Origin: Cudoniella acicularis
Lineage: Eukaryota; Ascomycota; Leotiomycetes; Helotiales; Helotiaceae
DNA: 23,627 nt
Direction of reading: 5' to 3'
Assembly (NCBI GenBank): GCA_013054445.1
Contig: JAAMPI010000889.1
Span: 1-23,627, forward strand
The notes under the pieces were generated by a model that saw nothing but the letters and a program-made list of their open reading frames with translations, searched no databases and had not been told where the DNA came from. Position numbers and translations under genes: made by a program. Shown in pieces: positions 18,246 to 23,627 of this stretch. How positions within the stretch are numbered: the stretch's first letter is position 1; every line of letters begins with the position of its first letter.

Positions 18246-18867
18246 CTATGAAGATACTGGCCCAACTATAAGGAAGATACTGCCTCCTGCGTTGAGCGTT
18301 ACCCTGTTGAGGTTCATTTCGAGCGAGCAATCCGGAGTAAAATCATTGTTGACAGTGATCTCGATATTCTGACCGGCAGTGAGCGTGGAGTCGGTAAGTT
18401 GTAGAGATGCGAATCCTCCAGTAGGGACCGAGTTGACATTTTTGAGAATTACGCCGCCATACGAATAGGTGGTTCCAGCATCGTTAAAGAAAGCACCGAC
18501 AGAGGGCGACGTAGATGTAAGGCAGTTCGTAGTCATATCGGTGCCGTCGACAGTCACCGCGCAGCCAGTTTGACACGCCCGAGCGACAAGTTCGTGTGGG
18601 ATAGCGATATCAACGATAGTATCGTTAACATTTCCGCCGCGGTTTGCGAGCTCGTTCGAAAAAGCCGGATTAGTAGCGGCAACGAGCGCGGGTGCCGCTT
18701 CAGCGAACACGAAGACAGTGGCAAGAAAAGCGAGGAAAGCATTGTCGCCGCGCCTTGATGAGGTTCTGCTGCTAAATAGACTAATCTTTAGTATGGAACT
18801 TCTGATCTTGATAAGCTATGAAAAGGATGTTTCGCCTGGGCTTGGAATCTTTTTAAAATGCTTACAT
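18246..18867 (-). CDS. Putative small secreted cysteine-containing protein, start codon split by an intron
   Basis: The main exon (18753-18246) encodes a hydrophobic leader (AFLAFLATVFVFAEAAPALV) followed by a 140-residue Asn/Thr/Ser-rich mature region with Cys61, Cys65, Cys78 and Cys143 and beta-like stretches (YSYGGVILKNVNSV, TAGQNIEITVNNDFTPDCS). No in-frame ATG precedes the leader in the genome. Upstream, ACCAT is followed by a strong donor GTAAGC (from 18865), and an acceptor ATCAAG ends at 18754; splicing this 112-nt intron joins AT to G and gives MRGDNAFLAFLATVFVF in the right frame, 169 residues. A TATAAATA box lies about 120 bases upstream of the ATG. I recognise no family; an effector-like or cell-wall role is only a guess. 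If the intron model is wrong, the gene has lost its start codon. Confidence 0.55.
18754..18865 (-). other. Proposed intron splitting the start codon
   Basis: 112 nt on the minus strand, donor GTAAGC, acceptor ATCAAG; a branch-like TACTAAAG lies about 45 nt before the acceptor, somewhat far. The upstream exon would end in ACCAT. If the intron is retained, the message reads ATG followed at once by TAA. Confidence 0.45.
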
Positions 18868-18987
18868 GGTAGTCGTATGAGCGAATTAGACCGCAAGGTA
18901 GAAGAAGCGTGACAGTGCAGATAGACTAGAAGACTAGATCGCCTGGTTACTCAAGGAAATTCGTATCATATAGAAGGGAAATGGGAG

Positions 18988-18995
18988 TATTTATA
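18988..18995 (-). promoter_or_regulatory. TATA box of the putative secreted-protein gene
   Basis: TATAAATA on the minus strand in the context CCAAGTATAAATACTCCC, about 120 bases upstream of the proposed ATG. A start site some 30 bases downstream would give a 5' UTR of about 90 bases. Confidence 0.5.
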
Positions 18996-19078
18996 CTTGG
19001 CCTTGTATTAACATTCTCGTTTACTCTTCGTAAAGCTTTCCAATAGAAACCCTTGAGGTTAATCGCCTAGTTTTACAT

Positions 19079-19990
19079 AACTCAGAACCGGTTATCACAA
19101 ATCATTCGGATTCTTGGTCAGCTGCAAGCGATGGTTACAGCAACGATAAAATTGACAGTAAAGCCACTCGGAAGGATGATGTGAAACCACGTCCTACTAA
19201 GGGGAAGCGGCCGTCCTCGTCTTATGATAGTCTAACGCCTAAGAAGCGTAAGTACTGGTTTTAGTAGAAGTCTGCCCGCTAACGTAGACCTCGCTCTAAG
19301 TCCTATAAGCCCCGTCCGAAGTCGTACTCCCCTTTTAATCAAGGTTCGAGAGTCGCTACAGTCCCTAATCCAGAGGGGTAATTGCTTTCGCCGGTGCCAT
19401 CTGTACTATAAGTCATAGATATAGAGATATTATCTGATTATCACAACCTTAGCGGATTTTCTAAAGATATCCTACTGATTCTAATTCAGGTTACCTTCCG
19501 CCATTATTCCCTATATTACTACTCCTTTATAGCAGTGGTCTAAAATAGTTGTAACAGACGAGGAGTCTCTTTCAGCCAGCTTATTAAACCTATTAAAAGT
19601 ATCTATTATACTAGGAAGACTGTCGGTTTTACGATAAAGCCAGTAGAACAATATTCGTTCCTCTCGACTGGCTTTTGGCGACATACATCATCCCTGCCCG
19701 CAGCTGTAGATACCGAGGCTCTTGTATCTCAGGGGAGTAAGCCGTCCAGTAGCGATAACAACGGTGGTTTAAGCGATATCGATCCTAATCTTAGCAGCAA
19801 CGGTGACGGATGTTCGAGCGAAGATGACCAGGGACGCTCCAGCTCGTAGCAGATGGTCAGACTTAGATAAGCAGCGCTTACTGGCATATAAAAAAGAGGG
19901 TAAGTCTTTACGAGTGGATCTTTGGTAAGTTCCCCGATAGGAGGAAGTGGCGTTAAAAGTAAACCAAGGAGGATAGGATTAGATGCTAGG
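19079..19990 (+). pseudogene. RIP-like gene relic with SANT/Myb-like C-terminal region
   Basis: One plus-strand frame can be followed from about 19079 to 19850, broken only by in-frame stops (TAG TAG after KKRKYWF, further TAA codons). It reads Ser-rich and basic sequence (TNHSDSWSAASDGY, KRPSSSYDSLTPKKRKYWF, RRPRSKSYKPRPKSYSPF), later KPVEQYSFLSTGFWRHTSSL and an acidic Ser/Asp/Asn stretch (SNGDGCSSEDDQGRSSS). After a frame change it continues RWSDLDKQRLLAYKKEGKS and then, after another, WIFGKFPDRRKWR, which resembles a SANT/Myb-like DNA-binding domain (Trp-anchored helix, KEGKxWxxI, FPxR). Stops at probable Gln/Trp codons fit RIP-type C-to-T changes. It is most likely a dead multicopy gene, perhaps transposon-linked. 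The domain call rests on motif memory. Confidence 0.5.
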
Positions 19991-20246
19991 CTAAATACCT
20001 ATAGACTCAGGATTAATTTTCTCTTTCGCTGGTTCCGTTTTAGTCTCTAGACGTGAGCAGCTGCCGCTTTTACCTGAGCCGAGCCTAGGCATCATGAGTA
20101 CACCCTGAGTCAGGCAGCGTACGATATTGTGAAGCCCATCAACCCTCCGCTTCGCTTCCAATCCAGAGAACTGTATTTTATGCATCCATCACCTTCATTT
20201 TTGGTTCGCCGTTTCATTGCCACAAGCACTTGTCTCGACGTCGAAG

Positions 20247-22277
20247 ATGAAGTACGAGTACGCCCCACTCTCGATCCAGCCGGGGGATCCCAGGAGGGTG
20301 TTCTCCATTCGGCTTCTGCACTTACAGCCATCTACGGACCGCGACGCAACGCTCGAGTGTCGACTTGTCGAGACGCAGATTCCCGATTACGACTACCTTT
20401 GCCAACAGTCCACCAGCACGGCACACGGCAAATATGAGTACCAAGCCCTCTCATATACATGGGGCGCGTCCCAGTTTCCACAATCGCTGCACGTCCTCCC
20501 GGCTGGCGTCATCAACATCACGGAAAACCTACATTCGGCACTGCAGACCCTACGAAAGCCAGATAGGACGCTTGTACTATGGGTGGACGCCGTTTGCATC
20601 GACCAGGCAAATATCCCAGAGCGCAACAGCCAGGTGAGCAACATTCCCCGGACCTATGCCGAAGCGGCGGGCGTCCTCGTCTGGCTCGGGACCGACAACG
20701 ATCGGCACGATGGCCGTCAATGTCTCGGCTTCTTCACCGAACTGGCGGCACTCATTGCTAGCGGTCCTGATGGGCAAAGCGATCGAGGTTTGTGGCGGGC
20801 GAGGTTCCAAATCAATCAGACGGTGTCGACATTCCTAAACAGCGTGCAGCCTCGGCCCATTGCATCCTTTCTCGCAAGACCGTGGTTCAGGCGTCGATGG
20901 ATAGTCCAGGAAGTGGTCCTAGCCAACGATGTTGCAATCCATTGTGGCGAGTCGAGCATTCCGTGGAACACATTCGAGCTCGCCCTGACTGAGTTGTTTG
21001 AGAACGACAAAGGTGGGTTCAGTGATGAGCATCGCACGACGCTCCGGATCATGTCGCGCATCAGACATGCCGATTCAGGGGCTAAGAGCCAAGTGCCACT
21101 CGATACCCTCGTGGAGTTTGCTAGTTTTGCCTGCGCGAATCACAGAGACCGCCTTTACGCTCTGTACGGTGTCATCCAGCACTGGTTTCCAGGGTCGCTA
21201 ATCAGAGCCCAGATCGGCAGCATTGACTATGCACAATCGATTGGGGACGTTTTCACCAACTTTGCTATGTTAATGATGGAACTAAATGTCACAATACCTC
21301 CCGACAAAACTTACAACCCTACTACCCACGTGTTACAGCTGGCTGCTGCCATCCAGCAGCAAACGCCCCGTGAAGAACGCCTGTCGTCGGAAGAAGTTTG
21401 CGAGAACATCCCGTCATGGGTGCCAGACTGGACTGGTACCTTGACCAACACGCCTCTTAACCATTCGCCGATGGATCGAGATGCTTCGTCTGGCATATCA
21501 AAGCGCCCGGTTATGATATTAACCTCCAAACATGACACTCGTCTCCTCGTCTCAACAGGATTGGTCTACGACATCGTTACGGCAAATGTTCCCCTTGATA
21601 TAGGCCCCTTATTCGGTGCCGCACACGAAGCTAAGGCTACGCTAAATGACTTCCTTGCTTCTGTGGCCAATTGCTTCAATGAAACAAGGTTCTTCGGTGC
21701 CGCAGACAGCAACATCTACCAGCCGACTGGAGAGCACATTATCGGCGCCCTCGCAACGGCTCTTGTAGCTAACTGGGAGCAACCGCCATTAAATTCTTAC
21801 TTTTCACAGGACCCCCGGTTTCCGAGCCACTTCCTAGACCAACTTCGCTCGTCCAACCACCTCCTTCCCGAGATCTTGCACAAGTGGCCGGCATATGTTG
21901 AACTCATTACCATCATGATGCGAGGTCGCGGTTTATTTCTTACCAAGTTGGGCTACATCGGGATTTGTGCCACCAATGTTCTGGCTGGCGACGTGGTGTG
22001 CATTCTCAGTGACACTAGGATTCCATTTATTCTTAGACAAAGGGGCGGTAGGGCCGTGGCTGTGCAAGATGGCTCCCCGAGTATTCCAGACTGCTACCAA
22101 TTTCAAAATGAAGACCAGTTCAAAAAGGTTGCCTCAATGGTAGAGGGTGAGCCATTGGCGCATTGTACGTACCAGTTGATGGGCGATGCATATGTTCATG
22201 GGTTGATGAACGGGGAGGCGGCGAAGAGACTTGGCTGGCAACCTGGTGATGCCCTCACGATTCTGCCAATATCGTAG
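20247..22277 (+). CDS. HET-domain protein (heterokaryon-incompatibility type)
   Basis: A 676-residue intronless protein; start ATG at 20247 (A at -3), giving MKYEYAPLSIQPGDPRRVFS. The HET domain occupies about residues 20-220 with its usual signatures: YEYQALSYTWG (63-73), LWVDAVCIDQANIPERNSQV (111-130), YAEAAGVLVWLG (137-148) and RPWFRRRWIVQEVVLA further on. The C-terminal part carries the common tail of this family, GRGLFLTKLGYIGI with a GDVVCIL block, then YVHGLMNGEA. In fungi HET proteins act in allorecognition, triggering regulated cell death when unlike individuals fuse, but most paralogues, including probably this one, have no tested partner. It has no N- or C-terminal NACHT, ankyrin or WD repeats, so it belongs to the large stand-alone class. 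It is convergent with the nitrilase gene, 166 bases apart. No lesions seen. Confidence 0.95.
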   Translation: MKYEYAPLSIQPGDPRRVFSIRLLHLQPSTDRDATLECRLVETQIPDYDYLCQQSTSTAHGKYEYQALSYTWGASQFPQSLHVLPAGVINITENLHSALQTLRKPDRTLVLWVDAVCIDQANIPERNSQVSNIPRTYAEAAGVLVWLGTDNDRHDGRQCLGFFTELAALIASGPDGQSDRGLWRARFQINQTVSTFLNSVQPRPIASFLARPWFRRRWIVQEVVLANDVAIHCGESSIPWNTFELALTELFENDKGGFSDEHRTTLRIMSRIRHADSGAKSQVPLDTLVEFASFACANHRDRLYALYGVIQHWFPGSLIRAQIGSIDYAQSIGDVFTNFAMLMMELNVTIPPDKTYNPTTHVLQLAAAIQQQTPREERLSSEEVCENIPSWVPDWTGTLTNTPLNHSPMDRDASSGISKRPVMILTSKHDTRLLVSTGLVYDIVTANVPLDIGPLFGAAHEAKATLNDFLASVANCFNETRFFGAADSNIYQPTGEHIIGALATALVANWEQPPLNSYFSQDPRFPSHFLDQLRSSNHLLPEILHKWPAYVELITIMMRGRGLFLTKLGYIGICATNVLAGDVVCILSDTRIPFILRQRGGRAVAVQDGSPSIPDCYQFQNEDQFKKVASMVEGEPLAHCTYQLMGDAYVHGLMNGEAAKRLGWQPGDALTILPIS

Positions 22278-22443
22278 CAATCGATGAATTTGGTTCAAGC
22301 TTATCGGCATGGCTCTACAAACAGGGCTAGGATCTAGGCTTTAGCTGCTCTATGTCTCTGCTATTGCCATGTGACGTTTCTCGCTTATTCTTAAACATAT
22401 AAAATAGCTATCTAGGATTCTATTAATCTATAATCATTATAAT

Positions 22444-23449
22444 TCACTTCAAAGTTTGAGTTACACAACGGGAATAATGCCACCCTTCATCCTGAAGGTC
22501 CGTTCTGACCTTGTAATGCTCCTCCGCAACCCTGAGTACGTCGATATCAACCTCGCTAATGATCATATCGTCCTTCTCAATCCCGAGTTTCCCCAAGGTC
22601 CCCAAAATCGGCATCGCTACCTGGCTCTCCCCGAAAGCGTTGCAAAATGCAACGGCGCACGTATTCTCATATGCCCTGGCCACCGTCACGCTATCCAGAA
22701 ACGCTACCTCGGACTTCAGATTCAGGGCCAGAATCTTTGGGTTGATTTTGGTTAGACACCAGTATGCAGGTATAACAATCAGTTGCGCCCCATCCGCCAC
22801 CAGCTCGCGGAAAGCCTCCGGGAATGCGAGGTCCCAGCAGATGAGCATTCCGACACGTATCATGCCGCTTCCAGACAGAGGAACATCAAACGCTTTGTGG
22901 GGGCTGTTGCGTCCAGCCGTCAAAATGCCCCGCTCGAGGTACCATAGGTTCTTTTTCTGGTATGTGGAGAGAATGTCGCCGGTAGAGGCGGCGATGAAGT
23001 AAGCCATGTTGCGTAGTTCCGTAACCAGTGGGCGGGAAGCCTCTGTCTCGTCGTTATGTGACATTCCCGGCGCAGTGGACATTATCGGCTCGACTGGCTC
23101 GACAATAGTGCCCGGCACGATGTGGATGTTGAGCTCCCGGGCGAGGGCTTGGTAGCGGGGTAGGTACGCCACAGACTCAGCACAGGATGCGATGAAGTCT
23201 GGGTGCTCCGGGACCCATGATGTGAGGTGGTATTCCGGAAGCACCGTAAGTTGGCTTCCCTGCGAGGCCGCCAATCGAATCTCGGCAGCTGCCTTGGCGA
23301 AATTCTCTTCTAGAGAAAGAGACTTGTCGACGGGAGGGAAATGTTAGCAGAGAGAATTATTAGACGAACTATTTCTAGTTTCTTCTCCTGGGAGCCTCAC
23401 TGACCTTTGCCTGAAATTGGATGAGCGCTATTTTGAATGTCGGCGCCAT
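22444..23449 (-). CDS. Nitrilase-superfamily carbon-nitrogen hydrolase
   Basis: Exon 1 (23449-23405) encodes MAPTFKIALIQFQAK; an 82-nt intron follows (23404-23323, donor GTCAGT, branch GCTAACA, acceptor ACAAG, the first AG after the branch). Exon 2 (23322-22444) continues SLSLEENFAKAAAEIRLAAS in phase 0; total 307 residues. The catalytic triad of the CN-hydrolase fold is present: Glu45 in VLPEYHL, Lys138 in YQKKNLW, Cys177 in LICWDLAFPEAFREL. These enzymes hydrolyse nitriles or amides, or transfer acyl groups, in the cytosol; WYLERG after the Lys motif and the short length suggest an amidase/omega-amidase-like or uncharacterised aliphatic amidase branch rather than a long true nitrilase, but the substrate cannot be read from sequence. 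Without the intron the gene would have no ATG. It is convergent with the HET gene. No lesions seen. Confidence 0.92.
23323..23404 (-). other. Intron of the nitrilase-superfamily gene
   Basis: 82 nt on the minus strand with donor GTCAGT, branch-point TGCTAACA and acceptor GACAAG. It joins two phase-0 exons and restores the conserved N-terminal beta strand (KIALIQFQ) to the rest of the enzyme. Confidence 0.85.
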
Positions 23450-23550
23450 GATATGAGGTGAGCTTCTTAGTGAAAGAGGATTTTGATCGGGACAGCCGGT
23501 TAGAAAAAATAGATAAAATAGACGTCAACGATCGACAGATAAATGATTTA

Positions 23551-23627
23551 GGGCCTGTTTGGTTGAGCCGTCACAAAAACTTGACGAAAATGATATAAGA
23601 GAACGGAGGTCAGATCAAGTGTAATTA
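23551..23627 (+). mobile_element. Possible MITE/Harbinger-type end cut by the window edge
   Basis: GGGCCTGTTTGGTTGAGCCG directly follows TTA (23548-23550). GGGCCTGTTTGG resembles the ends of PIF/Harbinger-type and related miniature elements, which duplicate a TTA/TWA triplet. The partner end, if any, is outside the window. Confidence 0.35.

Noticed and set aside
20217..20246. Ten-codon N-terminal extension of the HET protein
   Set aside because: It starts at TTG; the ATG at 20247 begins the sequence typical of HET proteins.
22456..23002. Plus-strand frames over the nitrilase gene
   Set aside because: Antisense shadows; the minus strand carries the intact Glu-Lys-Cys enzyme.

Overview
The window looks like a chromosomal stretch from a filamentous ascomycete (Pezizomycotina). 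The evidence is: short spliceosomal introns with CTAAT-type branch points; a HET-domain heterokaryon-incompatibility-type protein; a CAL-A-type secretory lipase; a fungal PD-(D/E)XK-like protein; and transposon relics with the C-to-T/G-to-A stop-codon pattern of repeat-induced point mutation (RIP). A helotialean (Leotiomycetes) source is my guess only. No rRNA, tRNA or CRISPR array was found.

Layout. 1-1385: a long reading frame on the minus strand that runs off the left edge (conserved-looking hypothetical, no recognised domain). 1386-5428: no gene I can support. 5429-6640: a dead Tc1/mariner element with terminal inverted repeats (TIRs) and a mutated DDE transposase. 7699-8976: secretory lipase with signal peptide and full Ser/Asp/His triad. 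9696-10089: an array of dyad-symmetric repeats abutting a miniature element (MITE) whose TIRs match the mariner element; this MITE cuts off a minus-strand pseudogene (10074-10731). 11053-12628: a gene with a PD-(D/E)XK nuclease-like domain, one clear 50-nt intron and one unresolved junction. 12715-13545: overlapping, mutually exclusive frames on both strands. 14123-14204: an 82-bp foldback element. 14754-16589: an intronless fusion of a Hal3/PPC-decarboxylase-like flavoprotein domain, an F-box-like helix and ankyrin-like 'VLEWW' repeats.

17096-18150 is an AT-rich, RIP-like block containing a second foldback MITE (17305-17493) of the 14123 family and a solo LTR (17579-17844) with a TTTTT target duplication. 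Next come a putative small secreted cysteine-containing protein on the minus strand (18246-18867), whose ATG seems to be split by an intron, and a RIP-like relic with a SANT/Myb-like C-terminal region (about 19079-19990). The right end holds two good genes in tail-to-tail orientation: a full-length HET protein (20247-22277, +) and a nitrilase-superfamily amidohydrolase with an 82-nt intron (22444-23449, -). A GGGCCTGTTTGG motif after TTA at 23551 may be the TIR of another MITE cut by the window edge.

The genes do not form an obvious pathway or cluster. The picture is accessory-type fungal DNA in which secreted proteins and self/non-self recognition genes sit among dead transposons. The most unusual items are the degenerate flavoprotein/F-box/repeat fusion, the intron-split start codon, and two transposon families each present in two forms.
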